Source of the DNA: Candidatus Helarchaeota archaeon
GTDB taxonomy: Archaea; Asgardarchaeota; Lokiarchaeia; Helarchaeales; RDOG01
Assembly: GCA_029838215.1 (NCBI GenBank)
Contig: JALGVI010000004.1
Location: 1 to 59,633, forward strand
DNA: 59,633 bases
Direction of reading: 5' to 3'
This document shows positions 8,604 through 17,046 of this stretch, piece after piece. The notes below the pieces were generated by a model. That model did no database searches. It was not told the DNA's origin and was given only the letters and a program-made list of their open reading frames with translations. A program made the position numbers and the translations under genes. Each line of letters begins with the position of its first letter. Within the stretch, counting starts at the first letter, position 1.

Positions 8604-9520
8604 ATTTTTTCTTGTTCAAAAAGAATCTTACGTCTTGCTTCTAATAGCTTTGGTTCTTTTCCCATAAATTCCGAAGCCGTCATCACTTGCTTTTCATTTT
8701 TGGTTTTCTTTTTAAAAAGATCGGCAAATTTCAACTTGTAGTTCAAGTCTCGAAGCAAGTGGTGGTCATATATCAGGAAAGGAATTTGGGAACTGATTTG
8801 GTCCATTAATGATTTAACTAATTTCAGGTCTTTTGCGGAAATTTTATTCTCTAAATAGGAGGGCGGTCCTCCAATATATGCAAGTCGTGCACCCGATGCC
8901 TGAATGTAATCGGCGGTATCTTGAACCATCGGTCCTTGAACATCTGAAGTGTGAAGAAATATTTCATCTCCAACAGAAATTTTCGTCATGATGACGTAGC
9001 CCCGTGTGGAGTTTTGCTCACCATGGAAAAAAGGCGGGGAAAACGTGATTTTACACTCACCGTATGTAAATTCGGTACCATCTGCAACTATCTGATGCTT
9101 GCATTTATTTTTTACAAAATTGCATAAGATGTTTGCACGTTTTTTACCATTTTTATTGATGAATCTGGTGAAATCCTTCACGAAAAGGATTTTATCTCGA
9201 TATAATTCATTGCATATCGTCTTATTCGTGTAAATCGTGAAATTTTCGGTAAATGGTGGTTTGAAATGGTCGTGATGATAATGAGAAATGACGAGAGCAT
9301 CTGATTTTTTTGCGTATTCGAGAATTTCGTGCGTCAAGTCTATCAATGCTTGTTTTTCTAATGGATGCGGTGGTAAACCATATCGTTTTGGAGCAATTGC
9401 TGCTCCAGGATCTATTAAAATACGAAAAGAAGGTGTTTCGACGAATGTTGCCATTGAGCGAACACCGAAGCTTTCTGCAGCAATGGGTATTATCCTAAGT
9501 TTTTTAAAAAGTGGAAGCAC
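8600..9520 (-). CDS. Metallo-beta-lactamase-fold hydrolase of the COG2248 (UPF0282) type
   Basis: This 306-residue protein has the MBL-fold metal motif HYHHDH (within ALVISHYHHDHF). A second His lies in PPFFHGEQNSTRGY, an Asp in HTSDVQGP, and a His pair in LIYDHHLLRD near the C-terminus. The N-terminal IPIAAESFGVRSMATFVET arrangement is the hallmark of the archaeal COG2248 group. The start is GTG at 9520 with a GAG about 10 nt upstream. The gene is convergent with the CrtI-like gene (4-nt overlap) and separated by 28 nt from the hydrolase behind it, so it may end a three-gene operon. The substrate is unknown. Confidence 0.85.
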   Translation of the reverse strand: MLPLFKKLRIIPIAAESFGVRSMATFVETPSFRILIDPGAAIAPKRYGLPPHPLEKQALIDLTHEILEYAKKSDALVISHYHHDHFKPPFTENFTIYTNKTICNELYRDKILFVKDFTRFINKNGKKRANILCNFVKNKCKHQIVADGTEFTYGECKITFSPPFFHGEQNSTRGYVIMTKISVGDEIFLHTSDVQGPMVQDTADYIQASGARLAYIGGPPSYLENKISAKDLKLVKSLMDQISSQIPFLIYDHHLLRDLNYKLKFADLFKKKTKNEKQVMTASEFMGKEPKLLEARRKILFEQEKI

Positions 9521-9548
9521 GAGAATCGACTCAAATTAAAAAAACTTG

Positions 9549-10193
9549 TTATAACAATTTCTTCACTAGTTCCAGTGTTCTCTCCGTGACAGCTTTCTCG
9601 ACACCAACGTAGAAATGGTCCGTATCAAATAAAATTAATTCTTTAGGTGGTTGTAATTTATCATAAAAAGAAAGAAGTAGATCTTTCGATATTAGTTGAT
9701 CGAAATTTCCTAAAGTGAGAATCTTGGGTTTTTTGGATGATTTTAGGAAATCAAATGAAAACATGCCAATTGGAGGAGAGATTCCGACCAGGACTTTGAT
9801 CCTTGGCTCATCGTGAATGGCTTCCAATCCGGTTTTAGAACCCCAGCTATATCCCACAAAGAAGATTTTATTTTTGTTCAAATTCTCGATGGTTTCGAAA
9901 TAGTTTAAAGCCGAAATGGTGTCTTCGATTGCTTGTTTTTCGAGTGGTAGGTCTCCTTCGCTGCGTCCGACGCCTCTACAATTAAATTTGAAAGCGATCA
10001 TGTTATTTTGAACGAGTTCTTCACAAAAGGCATCAACGACATTGTTGTTCATCGAGCCGCCAAAATATGGGTGTGGATGTAAAACGATTGCTCCGGGTAA
10101 TTCATTAACATCTTTTGAAGGGTAAGAAATCACGCCTTCCAATTTCAAATTATCCGGTAAAGATTTAAAAAAGACCCGTTCGGTGGACATCAT
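9549..10193 (-). CDS. Alpha/beta-hydrolase (dienelactone-hydrolase/COG2945-like)
   Basis: At 214 residues it is a compact alpha/beta-hydrolase. The nucleophile elbow is GYSWGS, the acid is probably the Asp in LGNFDQLI, and the catalytic His is in FDTDHFYVG. The N-terminal LHPHPYFGGSMNNNV and FNCRGVGRSEG match the small serine-hydrolase group COG2945. It is probably a cytosolic esterase or peptidase-like enzyme with no assigned substrate. Its start overlaps the stop of the upstream longin-like gene by four bases (ATGA), so the two are translationally coupled. Confidence 0.85.
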   Translation of the reverse strand: MMSTERVFFKSLPDNLKLEGVISYPSKDVNELPGAIVLHPHPYFGGSMNNNVVDAFCEELVQNNMIAFKFNCRGVGRSEGDLPLEKQAIEDTISALNYFETIENLNKNKIFFVGYSWGSKTGLEAIHDEPRIKVLVGISPPIGMFSFDFLKSSKKPKILTLGNFDQLISKDLLLSFYDKLQPPKELILFDTDHFYVGVEKAVTERTLELVKKLL

Positions 10194-10972
10194 TTTTTCT
10201 CCTTTGGGACGTGCTCTGCCTTGGTTTCTTCCTTTCGTTTTGGTCTTTGGCTTTTATATAGGTCTTCCTTCATCTTTTGAGCATCTTTTTCAGATACTGC
10301 ACGGAGATATCCATAACTTTTCAAGTTATACACGGCTTCTAAGATTTTGGGTAAGGGAGGAATGGGAGATAATTCGGTTTGGCATCGTGCAATGATGCGT
10401 TGTAGGAGGAATGGTCCCGATTTGGAACGAATTCTCCGAGCAATTTCTAAGATTTTATATTCGAATTTGTTTAGTTTGACTTGTTCTTTGGGTTCGATGA
10501 CGACATGTTGGGAAATAAGTGATTTTTGGAAGCACAATTCAATCAGATCATTCGCAAAATCGAATTTCGTGAATCTCAATATCTTTTTGAGATCCTGACC
10601 CCATTTTGGAATGAATTCACGTTCAATTTTCAGTTCGAGTTCACCCTGAAAACATAGCAATTGTTTTAACATTTCGACGCTGGGGGTTTCCCGAGAAACC
10701 ATTGCAACGCGAACGTATTCGCCATCATTCAAGATGAGAGAGCCTCCATCTCGAAGATGTATCTCTTGATTTTGTAATTCTATCCCTTCGTGCATGGTAA
10801 CGCTTTCGAGGATTGCATTTACCAAGTAATCTGAAAGTTTTACTCCATGGGTAGAATAAGAATATATCAATTCGAGGGATTTCGGGTCGTACACGAGTAA
10901 ATGTATGAGATTGGCTGCTGACTTAAAACGATCAGAGATTTTTTCCAGAAAATATTTATCTTTTTTGGGCAT
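10190..10972 (-). CDS. Longin/roadblock-like N-terminal domain plus winged-helix-like C-terminus
   Basis: In this 260-residue protein, residues about 18-115 alternate strands and a central helix in a longin/roadblock-like order (LIHLLVYDPKSLELIYSY strand pair, LSDYLVNAILES helix, VRVAMVS). Residues about 165-235 (FEYKILEIARRIRS... LPKILEAVYNLKSYGYLRAV) look like a winged helix. The tail is very Lys/Glu-rich. Longin-like domains are abundant in Asgard archaea and often regulate small GTPases. Here the combination suggests a regulatory or scaffold protein coupled to the downstream hydrolase. The assignment rests on visual pattern only and needs profile searching or structure prediction. Confidence 0.45.
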   Translation of the reverse strand: MPKKDKYFLEKISDRFKSAANLIHLLVYDPKSLELIYSYSTHGVKLSDYLVNAILESVTMHEGIELQNQEIHLRDGGSLILNDGEYVRVAMVSRETPSVEMLKQLLCFQGELELKIEREFIPKWGQDLKKILRFTKFDFANDLIELCFQKSLISQHVVIEPKEQVKLNKFEYKILEIARRIRSKSGPFLLQRIIARCQTELSPIPPLPKILEAVYNLKSYGYLRAVSEKDAQKMKEDLYKSQRPKRKEETKAEHVPKEKK

Positions 10973-11068
10973 TGGAAGTCCTCTTGTCCCCTATTTTTAT
11001 AATAATGAATGGGAATTTCTTCTTGAATAATAAGAATGAAATGCTTTGCACTTGTTAATTTAAATCAT

Positions 11069-11120
11069 TAAAATATATTAGTGATTTTGTCATAGGAAAA
11101 GTAAGAGGCAAAATAGGAGA
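11069..11120 (+). promoter_or_regulatory. TATA-like box and ribosome-binding site of the sugar-nucleotide gene
   Basis: TTAAAATATATT (11069-11080) is a TATA-like box. Transcription should begin near 11105. AGGAGA at 11115-11120 sits 5 nt before the ATG at 11126 and fixes that start. Confidence 0.5.
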
Positions 11121-11125
11121 TTATC

Positions 11126-13660
11126 ATGAAAGCCATAATCCTTGCGGGTGGCAAGGGGACCCGTCTAAGACCGATTACATCAAACATTCCAAAACCTTGT
11201 GTTCCGATAATAAACACGCCAATTCTCGTTCACACGATTAAATTGCTTAGAAATCATGGTTTTGAAGAGATTATCATAACGGTCGGATATTTAGCAAGAG
11301 AGATCGAAGATATTTTAGGTGATGGTTCTGAATATGGTGTTAAAATATCGTATTTTCTTGAAGAGCGACCTCTAGGGACCGCAGGGGCATTAAAAGAGTT
11401 GGGCAATACTTTAACGGAACCGTTTGTGGTGATCTCCAGCGATGTTTTGACCGATGTCAATTTAAGCGAGATGCTTAAATTCCATAAAGAAAAAAATGCG
11501 ATTGCCACGCTTGCCTTGACGACCGCAGAAATTCCCGTGGCATATGGAATCGTGGTGACTGATGCTGAGGGAAGGATTCTGAAATTTCTAGAAAAACCAT
11601 CGTGGAGCCAAGTTTTTTCCGACAAGATCAACGCCGGCATTTACATTTTAGATCCTGAAGCCATTGATTACATACCCAAGCATTCCAAATTTGATTTTTC
11701 GAAGCAGTTATTTCCCAAAATATTATCTGATGGTAAAAATATTTTTGGATTTCACATGAAAAACAATTATTGGCTTGATATCGGTAATCCCGAAAAATAC
11801 ATTCAGGCAAATCATGACATTTTGATAAAAAGAATAAAAGATATTGAAATCCCTGGAAATGAAATAAAAGAAGGCGTTTGGGTTGGGGATAATACTGAAA
11901 TCAGTCCAACCGCTCAGCTATGGCCTCCACTTGTAATTGGAAGCAATTGCAAGATAGGAGATGACACGATAATAGATCGATTAACAGTAATTGGTAATAA
12001 TGTTAACATCGGGACCAGTTGTCATATAAAAAGTTCGATTATTTTAAATAATGTCACGATTTGGGATGGAGTTTTATTTGAAAATAATGCTGTAATTTGT
12101 CAACGTGTTCAAGTTGGAAATGGTGCTCGAATTTTAGCCAATACCGTAATTGGAGATGATACTCAGATTGGAAGTAATGCTGTCATCAATCATGACATTC
12201 TCATTTGGCCCAATAAGGTGATTGAAGATGGTTCAATCGTGAATGTTAATGTCAAGCACGGCACGTACGTAAAAAGGGCTTTATTTGGTCCGCACGGCAT
12301 TACGGGTACTTCCAATGTTGAAATAACACCGGAGATTGCTTCAAAGATTGCGGCTTCCATCGGAACCTATCTTTATTCGGAATATCGAGAAAATGCTCGC
12401 GTGATCGTGGGGCGCGACCCAAAACTCATCTCGCGCATGCTGAAACGTGCTATTATCTCTGGTTTAATGTCAACGGGTGTTGAGGTTTATAATGCAGAGA
12501 TTCTTCCGCTTCCACTCATTTCATATGCGGTTCGGCAAAGTAGGTCCAGTGCGGGAATTTCAATTAAAGTCCCCTATGCTGAAGAAGAGCGGATCAATAT
12601 AAAGGTATTCGATGAAATGGGAATTCATCTTCCTGAAGCCGATATCAAGAAAATAGAAGAGATCTTCTTTAAAGAGAACATAACTCGTGTTTCTACTAAT
12701 GATATCAAGGACATTGTTTCATATCCTCTTGTAAACGAATATTACTATAATGGAATCATCAAGTTTATCGATGCAGAGAAAATAAGAAAAGTTCGACCCC
12801 GCATTGTTCTTGATTGCGGAGATGGTTCTGGCTCCTTAATTGCACCTTATATTCTTCAGAAAATCGGATGTGAAGTTATCACGTTAAATGCTCAATTGGG
12901 CGAAGCCACCCCGATCAAGCCGTTTTCTCCAAAAATGGAATCTCTTTCGATTTTAAGGCGAACCGTAAAAGCAGTAGATGCAGTTCTTGGAATATATTTA
13001 AACGAAGATGCTGGACGTGTTCTGTTTGTAGATGAAGAAGGCGAGATTCTTGAAGGTGATACGGCGGTTGCGGTGCTTGCAAAGGCTCGCTTAAAGGAAA
13101 AACGCAGGGGAAGAATTGTCGTGCCCATCCACACGAGTCATCTAATTGAGCGTTTCATAGAAGAAAACAATGGCGAGCTCATACGCGTGAAGTTTGGTGG
13201 ACGACCTATCATTGAAGAAGTCTTCAAGCAAAAAGCAATTTTTGGCGGTGAAGATTCCGGAGGCTTCATTTTTCCCGATTTTCATTATTCTCGTGACGGA
13301 ATTCTTGCTGCGGCTTACATGATTGAGCTATTAATCAAGGAGAACAGGAAGTTAAGCACGCTAGCAAAAGAGATTCCGAAGTTCTACATGGTCGAAAAAG
13401 AGGTTCCTTGTCCCATTCAGGCACGCGGAAAGCTCATGCTATACCTCATTGAAGAAGCATATAACTTTGGCAACGTGAATACATTGGATGGAATCAAGAT
13501 CTTCTTTGATTATGGCTGGGTTTTGATTCGTCCCAGTTCTTCAAGAAATGTATTCCTGATTTTTGCTGAAGGACGGAATGAAGAAGAAGCAATAGAAATT
13601 GCACGCCATTGGGAAGATGAAATAAAGGAATTCATCCATCAGATAGAAACCGGTATTTAA
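11126..13660 (+). CDS. Sugar-1-phosphate nucleotidylyltransferase fused to a degenerate phosphomannomutase-like domain
   Basis: The 844 residues form three parts. Residues 1-235 are an intact nucleotidyltransferase: LAGGKGTRLRP, the KPCVPI lysine, metal Asp in VISSDVLTD, and FLEKP. Such enzymes make GDP-mannose or similar NDP-sugars for glycosylation. Residues about 250-385 are left-handed beta-helix hexapeptide repeats (for example VIGSNCKIGDD). Residues about 395-844 have the phosphohexomutase layout, but its key loops are changed. The phosphoserine loop TASHNP is replaced by KVPYAE (about 478), and the DGDADR metal loop by NEDAGR (about 627). GGEDSGG (about 708) and RPSS remain. Similar fusions with a lost serine occur in cyanobacteria and actinobacteria. 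The mutase part is probably regulatory or has altered chemistry. Confidence 0.88.
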   Translation: MKAIILAGGKGTRLRPITSNIPKPCVPIINTPILVHTIKLLRNHGFEEIIITVGYLAREIEDILGDGSEYGVKISYFLEERPLGTAGALKELGNTLTEPFVVISSDVLTDVNLSEMLKFHKEKNAIATLALTTAEIPVAYGIVVTDAEGRILKFLEKPSWSQVFSDKINAGIYILDPEAIDYIPKHSKFDFSKQLFPKILSDGKNIFGFHMKNNYWLDIGNPEKYIQANHDILIKRIKDIEIPGNEIKEGVWVGDNTEISPTAQLWPPLVIGSNCKIGDDTIIDRLTVIGNNVNIGTSCHIKSSIILNNVTIWDGVLFENNAVICQRVQVGNGARILANTVIGDDTQIGSNAVINHDILIWPNKVIEDGSIVNVNVKHGTYVKRALFGPHGITGTSNVEITPEIASKIAASIGTYLYSEYRENARVIVGRDPKLISRMLKRAIISGLMSTGVEVYNAEILPLPLISYAVRQSRSSAGISIKVPYAEEERINIKVFDEMGIHLPEADIKKIEEIFFKENITRVSTNDIKDIVSYPLVNEYYYNGIIKFIDAEKIRKVRPRIVLDCGDGSGSLIAPYILQKIGCEVITLNAQLGEATPIKPFSPKMESLSILRRTVKAVDAVLGIYLNEDAGRVLFVDEEGEILEGDTAVAVLAKARLKEKRRGRIVVPIHTSHLIERFIEENNGELIRVKFGGRPIIEEVFKQKAIFGGEDSGGFIFPDFHYSRDGILAAAYMIELLIKENRKLSTLAKEIPKFYMVEKEVPCPIQARGKLMLYLIEEAYNFGNVNTLDGIKIFFDYGWVLIRPSSSRNVFLIFAEGRNEEEAIEIARHWEDEIKEFIHQIETGI

Positions 13661-13684
13661 GAAATGAATTTTTAAAAATATATT

Positions 13685-13885
13685 TTATTTTTTGATATTT
13701 TCGGCTAAACTTTGCAGGAATTCAACTATCATTACCTTTGCAGTTACCGAATCGTTATTATCTATCAAATCATGAACCTTTTTTAGAAAACTTGCAATTT
13801 CTCTCGTCTTAAAAACAATGAACGATTTTTCACGAATTTTTTCAATGGTTGTCGTTTGAGGCTCGACTTCAATATACGTTGGCAT
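13685..13885 (-). CDS. Small 66-residue protein, unknown
   Basis: The frame is open back to 13936, but ATG at 13885 is preceded by AAAGGAG with ideal spacing, giving MPTYIEVEPQTTTIEK and a 66-residue product. The rest is amphipathic helix (SFIVFKTREIASFLKKVHDLI, then VMIVEFLQSLAENIKK), suggesting a small helical-bundle or coiled-coil partner protein. No motif is recognised. It is convergent with the long sugar-nucleotide gene, whose stop is 24 nt away. The strong ribosome-binding site is the main reason to believe it. Confidence 0.6.
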   Translation of the reverse strand: MPTYIEVEPQTTTIEKIREKSFIVFKTREIASFLKKVHDLIDNNDSVTAKVMIVEFLQSLAENIKK

Positions 13886-14056
13886 TATAATCTCCTTTCT
13901 GGTTACATTATTTGTTTGAATAACTCCTGTAACCAATAATCAACTCCTCATATTTGTATGTTTCTAAATCAGTTATGACAAAATTTGAGAGGCTTATGAT
14001 AAGATTTGTATTGTTTCAATTCGAAATATATTCGTTAATAAATTCTGGTGCGATTC

Positions 14057-14620
14057 ATGGATAAACCTGTCACCTCAAAGTTGAAACATTTGATGATCGA
14101 AAGAAATCAATTCATTGGGATTTTCAATGGTTTGGAATCAGGCGAATTTCAGGTCGAGCCGTTCATAGAAGAAAATATACGGAATAATCTCACGCGTATC
14201 TTGGATGACATTCAGGCAAATATTAAAAGAATTGCTGGTGGACATGCCTGCATTATTAGCAAAGCTGTTATTTCGCCTGATGAAAACGCATTGGCTTGTC
14301 CCACTTGTGGTGCCCCAATGCGAGAGAACCAAGTTTTATACTTTCAAGTTGCAAATGAATGTCCTGCTTGTAAAACACTGCTCTATTTGGAAATAATAGG
14401 CGATTACAAAACACTGATGCCAAATTTTCAATTGACTTTTCAACAATTGCTGAATTGGAATTTAGAATTGCGATTTAATGTAAAGAGATCAAGATCAGCT
14501 GATGTTTCTGCAAGTCGTGGTTCATCAGGATGGAGAATTACGTGTCCAAAATGTGGAAAAATCGCAAATAGGAAATGGAAATTCTGCAAGTGGTGTGGAA
14601 GTTCCCTTAGAAAATCCTAA
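14057..14620 (+). CDS. Zinc-ribbon protein with N-terminal helical region
   Basis: A 187-residue product if ATG at 14057 is used; an in-frame GTG at 14048 is equally open. The N-terminal half is helical and charged. It is followed by two zinc-binding modules: CPTCGAP...CPACKTLL around residues 80-105, and CPKCGK...FCKWCGSSL at the C-terminus, a classic zinc-ribbon pair. A Ser/Arg-rich linker joins them. Such proteins are often nucleic-acid or protein adaptors in archaea. I do not recognise a specific family. Confidence 0.65.
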   Translation: MDKPVTSKLKHLMIERNQFIGIFNGLESGEFQVEPFIEENIRNNLTRILDDIQANIKRIAGGHACIISKAVISPDENALACPTCGAPMRENQVLYFQVANECPACKTLLYLEIIGDYKTLMPNFQLTFQQLLNWNLELRFNVKRSRSADVSASRGSSGWRITCPKCGKIANRKWKFCKWCGSSLRKS

Positions 14621-14699
14621 CGCACCTTTCTCCACAAGACCACGCGATTATTCCCGTGCCGTATTATTCTCGAATAAGAGGGAAAAAATGTGGTTTAGT

Positions 14700-15464
14700 C
14701 TAATTTTTTATTTCAAGCAGGCTCATCAAGAGCGGTTTCATCTCAGGATTTAGGTGGTAAATCTTTTGTTTTCCTTCCTTAACCGAAATGATCAGATCGT
14801 GTTGTTCGATCTTTTTTATGTGCCACGTAATGGCCTGAGATGATATTCCGAGAAGGGATGCAAGTTCTGCGTGGGAGATCTCCTGCTCTTGGATCACGTG
14901 CGTGAGAATTTTATTTGTCGTTGGTCTCTTCAGCAGGGATATGAGTGCGGCGTGTGCCGTATCAAATCCGTTGCCATTCGTGAAAAATCGTCTATATCGA
15001 CCGTCTTTATATGATGAGATGATGCCTGCTCTCTCTAATACATAAATGTGATATTGAACTACACCCATGCGTTTATTCATTCGCCTACAGATTTCTCGCA
15101 AGTGGATTCCTTCTTCTTCGGCTATGAGCGTGTAAATTCGATTTCGAGTATTTTGTTGCAGCTCAATTTTGGATTCGACTGGTTGAAAAAATTCTGAATA
15201 CACGTTTAATCCGATTCCGATAGCCAGAGCACCCATGCCTTCGAGAAAGAAGATGGAAGATTGTTTCACGGGACCTACCACGGTGTTTGTTGTAGTTGCA
15301 TCACTGCAAATCAAGGAAGGGTTTTGGTAGGTTACTTGCAAGGACGTTTGAGATCCACTCACGTGAGGAAGGCGCAAGAAAAATGAACCGACGACCAACA
15401 ATGGGATGACCAATGCACTCGTTATGAAAATACCAAGTATGACTAGATATACTATCTTTTTCAT
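14700..15464 (-). CDS. Membrane-anchored double winged-helix transcription regulator
   Basis: This 254-residue protein begins with a membrane helix (about 5-30) and has a second hydrophobic segment (about 72-88), with a short extracellular loop between. Two winged-helix domains follow. The first (about 105-165) contains LREICRRMNKRMGVVQYHIYVLERAGII. The second (about 180-245) contains ISHAELASLLGISSQAITWHIKKIEQHDLI, an ArsR/MarR-like recognition helix. Tethered archaeal regulators of this type are thought to sense envelope signals. The start ATG at 15464 lies just downstream of a TATA-like sequence and a perfect palindrome, which suggests autoregulation. Confidence 0.8.
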   Translation of the reverse strand: MKKIVYLVILGIFITSALVIPLLVVGSFFLRLPHVSGSQTSLQVTYQNPSLICSDATTTNTVVGPVKQSSIFFLEGMGALAIGIGLNVYSEFFQPVESKIELQQNTRNRIYTLIAEEEGIHLREICRRMNKRMGVVQYHIYVLERAGIISSYKDGRYRRFFTNGNGFDTAHAALISLLKRPTTNKILTHVIQEQEISHAELASLLGISSQAITWHIKKIEQHDLIISVKEGKQKIYHLNPEMKPLLMSLLEIKN

Positions 15465-15781
15465 CCCTAAAACTCACCATCTTATTAATTTTTAACACGG
15501 TCGTGTTTTAACGAAAGTCTTGAAATTTCTTTTCCTATTAAAGTGAAATTTTATCGGAATTCTTGCTTATTGTCTTTGCATTTCTTATTCTATTTGAAAA
15601 AGTACTTTGATTTTAAACTTATTTTTGCAATTTCTTAGTTTTTGAAAAGAAAATCCTCATAATATATGTCTTTTCATCTTGTTGTAAATGAATGCACCAA
15701 AAATGGTTGTTCTTTTTTTTTACTCATGTTCAATAAAATCCGTGTATGGCTCACGTGTTAAAAACCACGATGGGAATCTTG
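15465..15781. other. Non-coding gap carrying the regulator's promoter
   Basis: This 317-nt gap contains the palindrome at 15494-15507 and an AT-rich TATA-like stretch between it and the regulator start. A TTCTTTTTTTTTTACTC run near 15710-15725 lies downstream of nothing obvious on the plus strand. I see no ORF or structured RNA here. Confidence 0.35.
15494..15507. promoter_or_regulatory. Palindrome AACACG-GT-CGTGTT, candidate operator
   Basis: Perfect 6-bp arms with a 2-bp centre lie about 30-43 nt upstream of the ATG of the membrane-anchored regulator (minus strand), next to a TATA-like TTAAAAATTAATAAG. This spacing would let a bound dimer block TFB/TBP. The symmetry is seen directly; binding by the encoded regulator is inference. 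Confidence 0.4.
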
Positions 15782-16411
15782 TTAATCATAAAGTTCGTTT
15801 ATGGCTTGTTCCCAAGATTCATCGATATATTCATACATCGTGAATATCGCGTCAATAATGTCTGCTCTTATGAGACCTGTCACGTTGATTATCGAGCGGT
15901 TATTCTTGATCACGTCCAATAATTCATGATTCAATTCTTGTTGCCTACGAAGTGCTGCGAGGGAATCTTCTTTCTTTGGAACGGCTAAATGGCTAATTTC
16001 TTTATAGTTTTCCCCCGATTCGGCTTGTACCATTGGGAGATTATTTTCTATCCGAACCTTGAATAGACGTCGAAAAATCGGAATTGCTAATTTTTCATAA
16101 GCCTCGTGTCGTTTCCTAAAATTTGCATTTGTGGAGTCAAATCTCAAGTATTTTTTGAAGTTTTTTTCAATTATTTCTTCGAGACGGTCGGGATTTTTCA
16201 CGGTTTCGATTGCACAATCCGAGATTAAATCAATTTGCTTTATCATCTTAACGCTGATTTCAGGACCAATAATTAACTTGAAGATGACATCCATCGGGAA
16301 TGCTCCGCCTTTCTTACGAAAAATTTCTTCAAGGTCTTTATTTCCTTTCTCGACTTGTTGTTGAAAATAATCATGAATGATCTGTTTGTTTTTTAAATAG
16401 CGTTCTTCCAC
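15782..16411 (-). CDS. Uncharacterised 209-residue protein
   Basis: This largely helical, soluble protein starts with GTG at 16411, behind AGGATGG about 8 nt away. I recognise no motif. The middle (ISVKMIKQIDLISDC, RKRHEAYEKLAIPIFRRLFKVRIE) is charged helix, and the C-terminus (RADIIDAIFTMYEYIDESWEQAINELYD) is acidic. It follows a 53-residue zinc-finger gene by 21 nt on the same strand, so the two probably form an operon. No function is proposed. Confidence 0.65.
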   Translation of the reverse strand: MEERYLKNKQIIHDYFQQQVEKGNKDLEEIFRKKGGAFPMDVIFKLIIGPEISVKMIKQIDLISDCAIETVKNPDRLEEIIEKNFKKYLRFDSTNANFRKRHEAYEKLAIPIFRRLFKVRIENNLPMVQAESGENYKEISHLAVPKKEDSLAALRRQQELNHELLDVIKNNRSIINVTGLIRADIIDAIFTMYEYIDESWEQAINELYD

Positions 16412-16432
16412 TGCGTTTCCATCCTGAACGAT

Positions 16433-16594
16433 TCATGCGATTCGGATGCGTTCTTTCGCACATTTACTACAAATAATGATGGTTTCTTCTCCCTTTTTGA
16501 GGCGATTTGATATTTTTACTCTCCCTATTTGTTTCATCTTATATTTTTGCCCACAAAGCTTGCAAGTAAAAAATTTCTTACGCTTGTTTGTCAC
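16433..16594 (-). CDS. 53-residue CxxC...CxxC zinc-ribbon protein
   Basis: This short gene starts at GTG 16594 (GGAG lies 7 nt upstream) and ends with TGA at 16433. It encodes a basic 53-residue protein with CKLCGQKY near residue 11 and CSKCAKE near residue 42, a simple zinc ribbon with 27 residues between the two pairs. Lys/Arg richness (about one in three residues) suggests nucleic-acid binding. It lies immediately upstream of, and in the same direction as, the 209-residue unknown protein. Confidence 0.6.
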   Translation of the reverse strand: MTNKRKKFFTCKLCGQKYKMKQIGRVKISNRLKKGEETIIICSKCAKERIRIA

Positions 16595-16690
16595 GCCTAA
16601 CGCTCCAAATCCTAATCATGAGAGATTTATATTAATCTGTCTTTATTTAAAATAGATTTTAAACTTTATTCAAAAAAAGAACGTGATGAG

Positions 16691-17035
16691 ATGATAGTGA
16701 ATCTAAAGCAGAGGTGCAAGGAAACAAACGAAAGAGAATTTTATTATGGAGCAAAACTAAACAAGGACGTAAAAGATGCATATCTTGGCTTTGGATATCT
16801 GGAACCTAATGAAAAAAATAGAAAAATCAGTCCTGGCAAAGGACACGAAGAAATCCTAATGGTCTTGAACGGGTCTCTCCGAGCACAGTTTGAAAGCGAT
16901 GAAATCACCATAACCGATGGAGATGCATTTCACATACCTGACAGATCTCATGTAATTCTTGAAAACCTCACGTCAAAGCGGGTTACATTCGTTATCGCAG
17001 GAGGACATACTAAAAAATTATTTCACAGGCATTGA
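16691..17035 (+). CDS. Small cupin protein
   Basis: A 114-residue single-domain cupin. Motif 1 is degenerate around GHEEILMVLNGSL, with the His and Glu pair retained. Motif 2 is GDAFHIPDRSHVILEN, with a His in the expected place. Cupins of this size are isomerases, binding proteins or sensors. The substrate cannot be told from sequence. The C-terminal KKLFHRH adds three further His/Lys residues. It is convergent with the FTR gene, 11 nt away. Confidence 0.75.
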   Translation: MIVNLKQRCKETNEREFYYGAKLNKDVKDAYLGFGYLEPNEKNRKISPGKGHEEILMVLNGSLRAQFESDEITITDGDAFHIPDRSHVILENLTSKRVTFVIAGGHTKKLFHRH

Positions 17036-17046
17036 AATGAAAAAAA

